The position numbers were made by a program, and so were the translations under genes. Positions 12,800-45,735 of a stretch of DNA of 64,000 nt are shown here, piece after piece. Under the pieces are notes generated by a model that was not told the DNA's origin, made no database searches, and saw only the letters and a list, made by a program, of their open reading frames with translations. Every line of letters starts with the position of its first letter. Position 1 is the first letter of the stretch. The stretch is taken from assembly GCF_901709675.1 (NCBI RefSeq), contig NC_051100.1, forward strand, positions 11,008,786-11,072,785, read 5' to 3'. Source of the DNA: Syngnathus acus (Eukaryota; Chordata; Actinopteri; Syngnathiformes; Syngnathidae).

Positions 12800-14490
12800 G
12801 GGAGGGGCGAGCAGCTTGAAGATGGAATGAAAAACAAGAAGCGTCCACGGGGTTCTTTTGGGAGTTTGTCCGAGGCACTCGCGCCTGAGCGCTCGTTTGC
12901 GCCGGTTTCAATGTTTGTGTGCTCGTCGTGTCCGTGTGCATGCAAGGAGGGCGGGGCTAGGTCGGAGCCACAAACCAGAGACGTCCATCCGGTCTCGAAG
13001 AACTCGACCGTGAAGGAAACGTGCAAAGGGCTTGAAACAGAACAGAACGTCTTTCGTTGTGGGCTGGAATATTAAAAGTGCAATTGAGGCAAGGGGAAAA
13101 GGAATGCTTTGTCACACGGTTCTCACGGGGTTGTTGATTCTTGTCATTTTCTCTTTGTCCTTTGCTAGATCAGTAACGTGCGGATGGACTCGAGTGTTTT
13201 TGCCTTTGTAACCAAATGGAACTTGGCATCTGTAATTTGTCAACAAAAGCTAACTTTTGACCGCCATGTTTTTTTTTCATTCCCTTTCTTGTTTTGCTTT
13301 CCTAGATAGATTGTGCTAAGTGGGATCGAAAACATTCTTCAGAGGTGTCCGAGAAATCTTTTTATTTTTGTTCTCATCTTGAGCCAGTCTGAAAATGACT
13401 TTTACAAATCGTCTGTATGGCGCCACAGTTGGTGAACCGCAGTTGTGTTCAATGTGATTGTTGTGCTTTTGAAAACAATGGCGATGACGAGTACATACGG
13501 TTGTCTTGACGTCATTGTGATAATGATGATGATGATGCTATTCTGTTGGTGTACCTTTGCAGCTCTCTCTCACACACAAAGATGTCGATTTTCTCGGACA
13601 CAGCCTTCTGTGAACTTTCTACTGTAATGCTTTTGTCAGGTTATCTTTATGCTTATTTGTGGAGCCAGGGCGACCTCTAGTGGCGTGAGGGGGACCGAAC
13701 ACGCTCGCTGCCAATTCCATATCTGGTGCAGTTTCATTCACAACCCCAGTTGACTTTAAGAAGACACATTTGAATTTAAAAAAAAAAAAAAAAAAGGGAA
13801 ACGTTTATTCAGATCGTTTATGTAACTGATCAAAATTCACCACGCCCATTTGATGGTACCATGTATACAGTTTTTAAAATATGTATGAGGTTATTTATTT
13901 GAATCCAGGTGATGAGAAAGTCTTGAAATCTATTTTGGTTTGATGGTGTATAAAGTGTGAACAAAAATTATTTTAAATGTTTAGTATTTTTGCAGAATAG
14001 GCCTTAAATAGCACAGCTCCAAAATGAATTATGGAGGACTGGAGGCGCTGATCATTTCACACAAATTCCAAATATCGGTCGATCCAGCTATCCAATTTCT
14101 AAAGCGTCAAGGTCGCAGGTGAGCTGGCTCTTATCCCAGCAAACTGGGCACAATTGGGCAGCATACAAAGGGAGCGTGACATCATGATTGGCAGCTGCCC
14201 TGTTGGATCTTCATCTTTATGTACAGCGTAAGCTTGCAGCGCCCGAATGTGTCACAAGGAATATTGTACAGCTGCCATTCAACTTAAATGTACTGTATAC
14301 AACAACAAAAAAGGTTGTTCTTTCAACACTTGGTATTTGCATCTAACACAAGACTTTGTATATCGATGGGGAACGTTTGTTCTCAAATATCGGGAATGTA
14401 AACATGGTGAACGCAATTGTCTTTTTGTTACATTACCAGTATGCCAATCATATGTTTGAAGTCAATAAACAGTTCCAAATGTTTGTGCCA
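12800..14490 (+). other. chrm3: Probable chrm3 3' UTR
   Basis: No conserved exon follows the stop. A canonical AATAAA lies at 14464-14469 and a second, more T-rich context at about 14654. A poly-A run at 13778-13795 and a GAT repeat near 13528 lie inside. A short dispersed-repeat fragment resembling the 'tccaatttctaaagcg...cgcaggtgagctgg' fish family lies at about 14082-14160. The true 3' end needs transcript data. Confidence 0.4.
14464..14469 (+). other. chrm3: Candidate poly(A) signal for chrm3
   Basis: AATAAA in a T-rich neighbourhood, 1.66 kb after the stop codon. One of several candidates. Confidence 0.35.
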
Positions 14491-15789
14491 CAAAATATGT
14501 GCCAGTTATTTTAGTTGATTGCTTTTCAAACTATGGAGTGGCGCACTGGCTCCCTCTAGTGGAATATTTGAATTCGATGTTCAAACGGAGCATACATTTC
14601 AAATCCGTACAGTTGTTTTGTTTTTAACTTACTTAACTTGCTTTGCAGTCCTGAATAAATATATATATGCTTTTTGTGACCTTTTTGCGCGGTCTGTGAG
14701 ATTTTTCTAAAGCAAACTATGCGCCTTGGTCCAAGAATCTCCCAGCTGATTGGTGAGGGTCGCCTGTGTCTTGATTAATGGGACGGCACCAACTCGCTCG
14801 TCAGTTTTCTAGCTTCCATGCCTTGTTTTTATAATTTGCACAATGTCACGTAACTTTCTAAGAAACACGAGCCCCTAACGGATTATTTCTTCCACTAGTT
14901 TTGCGTTCTTATAGCCAAGGCTGCCGATAAAGTTGTTGTTGGTGGTGGGGCTTGATGGGGTGTCTAATGGAAGATGACCGAGCAAAGCAGACATGTGATG
15001 AGGCAAATAGCAACTTCATGTGACCCACGGCTGAGAAGAGGCTCGCAGAAGACAAACAGCCGCTTGTGTTGTTTCCTTCAGTCCGTCTGCCAACGCTGCA
15101 CTCAGGCAAGTTCGCTCTCCTTTCTCTCATCTTTTCGTAAGATTTCATATTCATCTTGATGTTGTTTTTAACGAGACTGATGTTTGGACGATGCGTTCAG
15201 GAGGAAGCTTCAGTGCCTGGTCTTTGAGATAATTGTCCCCAGTGGGCCTATATGACATTCTGGCTGCAAGATTTGTTCTGTTTTGTCATCTTCTCTGCAC
15301 ACTTTCGTCACTTTTAGAAACGCATAAAGAGAAAGTACATCTTGATCGTTGCCGTTGGCCAGTGCTACTTTTTGTGCACCACACCCAATAGGCCGATAAC
15401 ATGCTCAATGCTACCAAATTTCGCTTGGGAAATGAGAATTTGGAAATGACAGTCAGGCGTTTGCCATTTGGCCTGTGTGTTTACATGTCAGCTGACTGTT
15501 AAGTTAAATGAACGCGCAAAATCGTACAGTGTATTTTGGAAAACAAGAGTTTGTCAGTTAAAACCAGTTATTTACAGTGCCTTGCGAAAGTATTCGGCCC
15601 CCTTGAACCTTACAACATTTCGCGACATTTCAGGCTTCAAACATAAAGATATAAAAGTTTCATTTTTTGTCAAGAATCAACAACAAGTGGGACACAATCG
15701 TGAAGTGGAACAACATTTATTGGATAATTTAAACTTTAACAAATAAAAAACTGAAAAGTGGGGCGTGCAATATTATTCGGCCCCCTTGC

Positions 15790-16697
15790 GCTAATACTTT
15801 GTAGCGCCACCTTTTGCTGCAATTACAGTCGCTTGGGGTATGTCTCTATCAGTTTTGCACATCGAGAGACTGGAATTCTTGACCATTCTTCCTTGCAAAA
15901 CAGCTCGAGCTCAGTGAGGTTGGATGGAGAGCGTTTGTGAACAGCAGTCTTCAGCTCTTTCCACAGATTCTTGATTGGATTCAGGTCTGGACTTTGACTT
16001 GGCCATTCTAACACCTGGATACGTCTATTTGTGAACCATTCCATTGTAGATTTGGCTTTATGTTTTGGATCATTGTCCTGTTGGAAGATCCGTCCCAGTC
16101 TCAGGTCTTTTGCAGACTCCAACAGGTTTTCTTCCAGAATGGTCCTGTATTTGGCTCCATCCATCTTCCCATCAATTTTAGCCATCTTCCCTGTCCCTGC
16201 TGAAGAAAAGCAGGCCCAAACCATGATGCTGCCACCACCATGTTTGACAGTGGGGATGTTGTGTTCAGGGTGATGAGCTGTGTTGCTTTTACGCCAAACA
16301 TATCGTTTTGCATTGTGGCCAAAAAGTTCGACATTGGTTTCATCTGACCAGAGCACTTTCTTCCACATGTTTGGTGTGTCTCCCAGGTGGTTTGTGGCAA
16401 ACTTTAAACGAGACTTTTTATGGATATCTTTGAGAAATGGCTTTCTTCTTGCCACTCTTCCATAAAGGCCAGATTTGTGCAGTGCACGACTGATATGAAA
16501 TGAGATGAAAGTTTGGAGGGACGGCCGGGTCTTGGTAGATTTGCAGTGGTCTGATACTCCTTTCATTTCAATATAATTGCTTGCACAGTGCTCCTTGAGA
16601 TGTTTAAAGCTTGGGAAATCTTTTTGTGTCCAAATCCGGCTTTAAACTTCTCCACAACAGTATCTTGGACCTGCCTGGTGTGTTCCTTTGTCTTCAT
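15790..16697 (-). pseudogene. Tc1 transposase pseudogene
   Basis: The DDE-type transposase reading starts at an ATG at 16697 with an N-terminal helix-turn-helix (KFKAGFGHKKISQ, STVQAII) that runs into a stop after about 45 codons near 16565. A 247-residue frame from 16566 to 15823 then carries the catalytic core: WSDET, FQQDNDPKH and SPDLNPI. Compared with the usual roughly 340-residue Tc1 protein, part of the linker between the DNA-binding and catalytic domains is missing. The catalytic glutamate of NPIENLW is replaced by lysine (NPIKNLW). The C-terminal end is frameshifted after ETYPKRL, the remaining 'gcagcaaaaggtggcgct' lying out of frame. All point to an inactive copy. Confidence 0.9.
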
Positions 16698-16963
16698 GGT
16701 TCTCTCTGCGCTTTAAACAGAACCCTGAGACTATCAAAGAGCAGGTGCATTTATACGGAGACTTGATTACACACAGGTACATTCTATCAGTCATTTAGGA
16801 CAACATTGGATCATTCAAAGATCCTCACTGAACTTCTGGAGTGAGTTTGCTGCACTGAAAGTAAAGGGGCCGAATAATATTGCACGCCCCACTTTTCAGT
16901 TTTTTATTTGTTAAAAAAGTTTAAATTATCCAATAAATTTCATTCCACTTCACGATTGTGTCC

Positions 16964-17016
16964 TGTTAGGGTTTACAACATAATCATACGATGAAGATAA
17001 TCTGTAAACCCTAACA
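16964..17016. mobile_element. 53-bp nested mini-element with 14-bp perfect inverted repeats
   Basis: The insert begins TGTTAGGGTTTACA and ends TGTAAACCCTAACA, exact complements. It is flanked by TGTCC on both sides (16959-16963 and 17017-17021). The opposite arm of the host Tc1 element shows the uninterrupted sequence with a single TGTCC, so the empty site is visible in the same locus. The ends contain one vertebrate telomere-like unit (TTAGGG). No known family assigned. Confidence 0.8.
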
Positions 17017-17138
17017 TGTCCCACTTGTTGTTGATTCTTGACAAAAAATTAAAATTTTATATCTTTATGTTTGAAGCCTGAAATGTGGCGAAATGTTGAA
17101 AGGTTCAAGGGGGCCGAATACTTTCGCAAGGCACTGTA

Positions 17139-17370
17139 TATCCTGGCATGTCAGCTGACATCAAAATTGTGTTCACTATTTGCTGTGTATGTTTTACAAG
17201 AATTTGATCGGTATCTGGTGTAAATAAACATTTTAAGCTTTAAGCGTCCTGTCCTGTCTCGTCCCATGCGTTGTCTTGTCTATTCTTTTTGTCTCAGGGT
17301 GTAGCACAGAAGTTTCTTCAACAGTGCTGATCAATCGTCAATATATCGTCAACACACATATTTGACTGGT
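17139..17370. other. Spacer upstream of fmn2, no gene seen
   Basis: Short unique-looking stretch between the Tc1 element and the hairpin repeat. Noncoding fmn2 5' exons or its promoter may lie between here and the chrm3 3' end, but nothing diagnostic is visible. Confidence 0.4.
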
Positions 17371-17534
17371 TCTTTTATCACAGACAAAGGATTTAGGTTG
17401 TTTTATTTACCTGACATGTTTTGTCGTGTACTTTCGCCTTCATCAGTGTCACTGGTGTAGGTGTGACACTCTGATGAAGGCCGAAACATGTCAGGTAAAT
17501 AAAACAACCTGAATCATTTGTCTGTGATAAAAGA
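17371..17534. repeat. Long imperfect palindrome (fold-back repeat)
   Basis: The left arm from 17371 (tcttttatcacagacaaa, then 'gttgttttatttacctgaca') is answered by a right arm ending at 17534 with the complement. Arms are about 82 and 72 bp; the left has roughly ten extra bases (around 'gtcgtgtact'), and the loop is about ten bases around 'tggtgtag'. It resembles dispersed hairpin repeats found across teleosts. Confidence 0.85.
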
Positions 17535-17704
17535 ATCATACAACTAATTTATAATTGAAGACAAAATGAAGTTAATACAACTAACACATTGTTAGCGTTA
17601 TTTTTCCCTTTGAGGCCTCCCAATCAAACGAATCACCTAAACTTATGTTTCCATCTGCCAAATCTGCAGGTTCCTCCCCCGAGGGCGACGCCTCAGTGGC
17701 TACC

Positions 17705-18235
17705 ATGGAGACGATTAACACTGTGGAGAACCAAGTGCCTTTTCTCAAAGAGAGTTTCTTCACCAGCACCTTCAAAGAGAAGCGCAAGAGCAGCGCAACC
17801 GGCGTCCTACGCCGACAGCAGCAGTCTTTCGGAGCTCAGCAGCAAATTTCCGGTCTTCCCGAGCATCTCAACGCGTTACCCTCTGAGCAGCGGCGCTTTC
17901 GCTCCAACAGCAGCCCGTTATGCAACAGACCTGAATGGAGGGGAGCAGATGGGGGGAGAAAGGAGGGGCAGTGGGAGAGGAAGGATCAGAGCGCCCTGTC
18001 TGGAAGGGGGGGCGAGCGAGGGATGAGTGTCGGTGGCGGCGAGCCCGTGGCCGTCACCGCCAGTCTCCGCCTCCTCTCGTCGTCATCGGCAGCAGCATCC
18101 TCACGGCTGCCTCAGAGTGCATTGCGTAAGCAGGCGGGATTTGGCGTAGGAACCCGCGAGGACCCCCGGCCGCATGCCGGCTCTCGACCCCAGCAGCACG
18201 GCTTCTTAGCCAGGGGGGTCCGCCTGCTCCGCAGC
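17705..18235 (+). other. fmn2: In-frame open 5' extension of fmn2 exon 1 (possible coding)
   Basis: The fmn2 frame stays open for 177 codons upstream of the conserved MGNQ start. It opens with an ATG in optimal context (gctaccATGG) at 17705; a candidate acceptor (tgccaaatctgcag) ends at 17669. The encoded stretch begins METINTVENQVPFLKES and is rich in S, R, G and Q, without a recognised domain. Human and mouse FMN2 begin at the MGNQ position as far as I know, so this could be 5' UTR that happens to be open or a fish-specific N-terminus. If used, it would remove the N-terminal glycine at position 2. Confidence 0.4.
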
Positions 18236-40127
<21,892 letters not shown>

Positions 40128-40785
40128 AGCAGAGAACGGCAATCACCCAGGCGACTGCGGTAGTACAATCCGACGTGGCTCCTCAGTCATTTTTACTCCA
40201 AAGCGTTCTTTTTTTACAAATCAATTTAATACTGTTGTTTATCGCACGTTGGCCTATTTAAAGCGTATCGAGAGTGGAATGCTCAGCCCATTTCTGGCAG
40301 CACTTATTGAATTATTGCTTGCAAAAGACAAACTCAGGCCTCGGGGATTAGAGCGGAGAGGCCAGAAAATGCTCGCTGCAAATTCGTAGCAACACTGTAT
40401 GCATACGTTGGATTTTGAAAGCCATATGTTTTTTTCTTTTAGTGCAATATCTCAGCCGACTTTACAAGCAAGCAGTTTTTCAACGTAGATCATTTTGACA
40501 CGGTGCCTTATCATACACGAGTTGACAAATGAGTGCTGGACAAGACGGATTTTAGAGACGTATCATCTGTGATTGAATCTTTCTATTCAGAAAACATGAC
40601 TTCACTTTTATCCTGCTTCGTGTTGTGATGTCATCAAGCAAAAATTGCTCACTTTTTTTAATTCTTACCCAGCTCATTTTCTTATTGTCATTCCTATCAT
40701 ACGTGCTATCGGAGCAAGCGGATCACATGACATGTTTAGGATCCAACACCTTTGACCGTGAAAAAGATCTATATATACATATATA

Positions 40786-40798
40786 TTTATTGAATAAA
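40786..40798. other. Overlapping bidirectional poly(A) signal candidate
   Basis: The 13-mer TTTATTGAATAAA has a poly(A) hexamer on each strand. It is 666 bp after the fmn2 stop and 721 bp after the grem2 stop, so it could end both transcripts. Usage is unproven. Confidence 0.4.
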
Positions 40799-41250
40799 AT
40801 AATTTACATTAATTTTGCATTTTAGTGGCTTTTTCCTGTTCGTCAGCTGCCATGCAAAAAAAAAAAAAAAAAACTGTTTATATGAAATAGATTTAATATA
40901 CTTTTTCACAAATGCACACTTACATACATAACATGTTGATATTGTTTTATATATTGCATTGTACTTTAATTACACATGCAGTAGTACAGCCTGTTCTCAC
41001 ATGAATTTAGTAGGATTTTGCACAAAAACATTTTAGCTATAGAAAATATGTGTTCGGGGTGGAGCTACGGCGTGGCCAGAAAATGTGTATAGCAGGTTTC
41101 TGGGAATGAGATTATTCATAAAATTTTGACATTGAAATATGTATTTATCATATTTGTAGTTTTTGTGTGATTTCCTACTAAATACTTGTGAGAACATGTT
41201 GAGCAGTATTTTTTTTATCGTATACTTGTGTGTCCAAAGAGGCGGAAGTC

Positions 41251-41256
41251 TTTATT
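41251..41256 (-). other. grem2: Candidate grem2 poly(A) signal
   Basis: TTTATT on the plus strand (AATAAA on minus), 263 bp after the grem2 stop. Confidence 0.35.
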
Positions 41257-41518
41257 GGGTTGCCTCCTGTTGTGCAACACTCAATAGATTTAAGGCAAGG
41301 AGAAGGATTCAGAAAAGTAGTCCGCCTGAACGTCTTCTACAGCTTTTCACAGTTTGGGCCCAGGATATTCTTTCGATTTTTGGACTCCTTCCCCTGGCAG
41401 CAAAGGAAAATGGCAGGTCCAGACTGACACGTGCCAGACTTGTCCATCAGTGTCTTCAGTTCCAAGCAAAGAGGCAGGCTAATTTTTGGCATCATCTGTG
41501 AGTTTCCCGCCACGGTTC

Positions 41519-42088
41519 TCACAGCTTCCCGTGTCCGCTCACGTCCACGGACATGCAGCGACACTGTTTGACCCGCTGCACTTTGCGGTGGCGGAAAGGC
41601 GGCTGCAGATCGGGGCAATCCAGCTGCACGGTGAGCTGTGTGACGCGGTGCGGCCTGCAGAAGGAGCATGACTGAAAGGGCTCCTGGGCCTTGCTGTGGC
41701 CTTTTCTTCCCTGTCCCCGGTTCTGGCCGTGGGCTGAGCCGCTGGGTCCCATGTGCCGGGGGATGTAGAAGGAGTTGCACTGGCCGTAGCAGAAGCGGTT
41801 GACCACGGTGCGGCTCCGGCAGCCGTCCTCACTGATGGTCTGGCGCAGGGGTTGGGTCTTGCACCAGTCCCGCCGCAGGTAGCGGCGCTCGGTCACCACC
41901 AAGGCCTCGCGGCTGGACGAGAGCACCTCGGGTTTGGGCTGCACCAGCCGCTGGTGGCGCTCGGAAGACAGGTTGCCTTTGCTCTTGTACGGCGACGGGA
42001 TGTGGCCCTGCGGCCGGGTCTTTTTGCTTCCTGCCGTGCCGCACAGCACTCCGGCCAGTAAGACTGCGATGGTTATTCTCCACAGCAT
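41519..42088 (-). CDS. grem2: Gremlin-2, secreted BMP antagonist
   Basis: 189-residue DAN-family cystine-knot protein that binds BMPs outside the cell and blocks receptor engagement. A signal peptide (MLWRITIAVLLAGVLCGTAG) is followed by the gremlin N-terminal signature RPQGHIPSPYK, then EALVVTERRYL and the knot from C76 to C178 with all nine family cysteines. CKTQPLRQTISEDGCRSRT and YGQCNSFYIPRH are nearly identical to mammalian GREM2. I start at 42088 rather than the first ATG of the open frame (42283): the 65 upstream residues lack a signal peptide role, and an AG (gatctag) one base before this ATG fits the known single-coding-exon layout. One difference stands out: the finger loop after RHM is about 18 residues longer than in human GREM2 (residues 113-136, Gly/basic-rich). 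It lies convergent to fmn2 as in human. Confidence 0.95.
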   Translation of the reverse strand: MLWRITIAVLLAGVLCGTAGSKKTRPQGHIPSPYKSKGNLSSERHQRLVQPKPEVLSSSREALVVTERRYLRRDWCKTQPLRQTISEDGCRSRTVVNRFCYGQCNSFYIPRHMGPSGSAHGQNRGQGRKGHSKAQEPFQSCSFCRPHRVTQLTVQLDCPDLQPPFRHRKVQRVKQCRCMSVDVSGHGKL

Positions 42089-45000
42089 TCTAGATCGGAC
42101 ACATAACAAATGAGCACACGTTAGCAACGAAACGCAAAACATCTGTCTTGGTTTGATCAGAGAAGATTCATACCACACGTTCATGCTAACCACCTTTATT
42201 GTCTGGCCTTGCTGAGATGGATTTGTCAGCATCGGCTTGGCATGCTTTTGACAGTGAAAGCATTTGCGGTCTATTATTCGCAAACTCAGCTCTTCACCTC
42301 ACCAGATAAAATATCCATCAAGAAGAGCAATCCGAAATCGATGGATACATAGTTGCGCAGTCTCCACATATGCGGGGTTTGTCAGCAAAATTAAGGACGG
42401 ATGTCAAACTACAAGTTTTTCCCTTCAATGTGGGCCCTCAAAGAGGTCCTGCGGCTTTCATTTGTTCAGTGCGTGAGACGAGGCGAGTTGTCTGAATACA
42501 ACTCAATGCTGCTTCACCCGAGCATCTGACAGTTCCTGGCCACTGTCAAACTGGAGCTACCTCCCTCATCCAACTTGTTTTTGTGTCTCTACGTGAGATC
42601 TCAATTAAGAGAGAAGCTTTGCATGTGTGGGAGGAGCTAAGTTTAGCCTGGGTTGTTATTGCAGGTAACGGCGAGTCGAAATCAAATTTGGAAGATGAGT
42701 ATCGAACAGGACTCAATCTCCCAAGAATAGTTGGGATTCATTGTCTTTGTTTTGGGTTATGCAAACCTCCCCAAGATAAACAAAGCCCTCTACTCAAATT
42801 ATGCACTTTGCACGCCTAACGAGAAGAGGAAGTTGATTTTATTGGTCCAGTCGTCGGGCGAAATAACTGGTCTTTTGTTTACTTTATGCTGCAAATATGT
42901 AAACCGGCATTGGACAGGCCCATCTGCATGCCATTAGAGGAGAAGACTGGAAACCCCCCTGGTCTTGGTCCTGGTCCTGGTTTTATTCTCTTTGCTGATA
43001 TGCTTTTATTTTAAGGCTGTACTGAGAATGACCTGCCGTTTCTCCGATTGTCTTCTGCATCGTTCTCACGTCATAAAGGGAGAATCGATCCCGCGTCTGC
43101 CAGCGAGCGTGCCGTCAGTGTTTAGCGCCAGCACATTTTTGACCATCACTCAAGCATCTTTTGAGCAGATGTTCCTGAAAAAGACCAAAAAAGAAGCGAA
43201 GCGCCTCAAGGCCATCGTTCGCTCTTGCTTGGCGAATGTCTCCGACCTGCGACTCAACCCACCCTGAAACAAATTACTTGACAATAATCCGCCTTGGAGT
43301 TTGGACTTCTTTTGTGACAGTCGTGATCCTGATGTCATGGCGGCCGTTAGTGCTACAAGAAGGGATGATGGGACCGTTTGCGTACGCAGGACATGACGGA
43401 TGGCTCCTCGAGTCTGCAGCCGAGCTTCCTTCCTACCAACCAGGCCTGCTAGCGCCGGTCCTGACAAGCTCTCCTCATCAATCCTGCGGTTGGACAATCT
43501 GAGGCTTCGGTTGAGGGATTTGAGGTTTTGCAAAGGGCGGGGGCCTGCCGAGCTGGGGCGGTTCGTGGCTTGAGTCAGGAGACAGTAGGAAGAGGGATGT
43601 GAAGATGTTGAGGTTTGGGGTCTCTCCCCACAACTTTGTTTTTATACCCCCCCCCCCCAAAAAAACATTCCCCACTCTGTCACTCCGTCTGACGCTTGCA
43701 CTAATCATTCCAGCGTCCCGCCGACGGAAGGAGACTGCGGTGGAAAAAAGCCGAGCTCTCCGTCTGCTCGAGGCTAATATCGCCCACGTAAACATCTCTG
43801 CGACTGCAGCGCGACCGCAAATTCTTTGGGGGACATGCTTCACTGAAGTGTGGCAGACCTTGCTTCCAAAATTCAAGCCTCTAATGAAATTACAAATACC
43901 AGAACCAAATACCAGAAAGAGAACAGCCATTAGGCTTTGCGGCATTTTATTTTCCACAGCGGCACTTTAATGGCTCAGCTTTCAAAAGCCCGAGCAGGAT
44001 CTTTTTTAAAAGACGTCCCCGTCTGCAAAGGAAATCGAAAACAAACACGACCTGATGTCTCAATTATCGCAGCGCCTCCAACGCATGCTGCAAAGTGTGT
44101 TTAATTAGAGGAGAGCGCCGTTTAAGTCACACTTCCACGCGTGACCACACACACACGGAGCGGAGCGGATGCCCGGCAGAATGAATATTGTGTCATTATC
44201 TGCGTTAGTTGCATTTTCCCAAACTCGGCCCGTTAACAGTTGGGCTGTTTTTTTGTTGTTGCTTTTTTTTTTTTTCCGCAGAGGGGCGGGAGCAGGAGAG
44301 AGGCGGGGTCTACTCGGCGGCGTCAATGTGTCAAACGCTCGCATGGCCGGGAGGTTGCTGCAGGCACTTTGGGCAGCCTGTTTGTCACCACAATCCATCT
44401 TGATAATGACTCGCAGATATTGAGCTTTTCCCTGTAAAGTGCCGACTCGAGTGCAAGAGAACGCCTTCGCCTCGGCAGCCAAATGGAACGCTTTACAAGT
44501 GAATGACGGCCAATTAGAGAGACTTCTCGGTTTTTTCGGAGTCTTCAATCAAGAGCGGGCCACTCGGTGACGGCATTTAATAATGCTTTTGAAGTTGGTT
44601 TATATTGGCCTTTGTCCAAAAACCACAAACCAAAATATTCCCAGATTTGATTCTATTTAATGTCCTTTTGTTGATTTAAGCTAATTAATCAATCAATGTC
44701 TATTTGATTCATTTGGACAATCTGACTGGCTTTGTAGGAGCCGTTTGCAATTCTATGCATGCCCGTGGAAATGGGTTCCAATTTTTAACTCTTTACGGGT
44801 GAAGGTGCTTCAAATTGAATCGCAATCTGACCAATTTTTTGTAGACATCTGGAAATGGCAAAAATGACCCCAAAATGTCTGATTTAAACCAAAATGGCAC
44901 ACTTTCTGTCCTTTCGTCTAAGAGTTCTTGAGATTTTTTTGTGGGTCTACCCATGATTGACATGCCCACCAAATTTTATGTTGCTTAATGAAACGAGCTT

Positions 45001-45690
45001 CAGGAGCTGAATTTTCCCAAAACGACTATTTCAACAGGGTCTTTGCAGTGCAGGCTGTGAGCCCCCCAACCCCCTCGCCCCTTTTCTTCACGTGTCAAAG
45101 CTTCCATCAAAGTGCAGTTTGAAAGTCTTTAGCCTTTGGTAAAAGGACTTGTTGTGTCTGGCTAAATCCTCTTTTAACGTCGGCGCACACTGTACAAGGT
45201 GGCGCTGTCACCGCCTCGGTAAGACGGATCAGAAGGCGAAACGCTTTAAGCGCGGGTCGCACGCATTAGGGAGCAACACCTTCAGAGAAAACACTGCGTC
45301 ATATGCTGGCATGATTCGGACTGTTTTCCCCTCAATCACTCTTAATCTGCACTATCATCGCAAACTCCAATTCCTAGCGATCTGCGGCTACTAATTATAG
45401 TCATTTTTGCAGCACACTTTGATCCAAAGTTCCTTCAAGTTGGAGATTTGGACTCAGGGTGGGCCGGCAGTGGGAGTCAAGCAGCCCACATTGATTGAGT
45501 CAATAAGTACAGATGCTCCGATTACACGCTGCTTCGGAACGAGGAGTCGCGTCCTGCTCACTGGGAGCAACCTGAACTTTGAATTTTAAATTTCTTAAAC
45601 TAGCTAAAGTGACTGTTTTGTAATAATTGGACCGATCCATTTCATATCGTTGAGTTGTTAGGGTCTAATTTCAGTGGCGTGTAAAGGGGG

Positions 45691-45735
45691 GGCCCAGAGG
45701 GGCCGCAGTGTAGCCCAAAGGGGGCCCCTCTGGGC
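45691..45735. repeat. Short GC-rich hairpin
   Basis: GGCCCAGAGGGGCC is answered after an 18-base spacer by GGCCCCTCTGGGC, a perfect 13-bp stem. Confidence 0.75.

Larger units (their letters stand above)
15575..17136 (-). mobile_element. Tc1/mariner transposon with intact ends
   Basis: The element starts CAGTGCCTTGCGAAAGTATT and ends in the exact complement, flanked by TA at 15573-15574 and 17137-17138, the Tc1/mariner target duplication. The inverted terminal repeats are unusually long: similarity runs about 200 bp inward, to 'ggggcgtgcaatattattcg' near 15760 on the left and its complement near 16870 on the right. Between them, on the minus strand, lies a broken transposase. The right arm is interrupted by a 53-bp insertion at 16964-17016. 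It sits between chrm3 and fmn2. Without working transposase it cannot move itself. Confidence 0.93.
40128..41518. other. Convergent 3' UTR space of fmn2 and grem2
   Basis: The fmn2 and grem2 stop codons face each other across 1391 bp. AATAAA lies on the plus strand at 40793-40798; its complement, TTTATT, lies at 40786-40791 and again at 41251-41256 for the minus strand. An A run occupies 40857-40873. No other gene is visible. Confidence 0.5.

Noticed and set aside
41753-42061. 102-codon plus-strand frame opposite grem2
   Set aside because: Shadow of the grem2 coding exon.
42583-42937. Overlapping plus-strand frames in the grem2-rgs7 gap
   Set aside because: Short, no recognised motif, no splice partner on the same strand.
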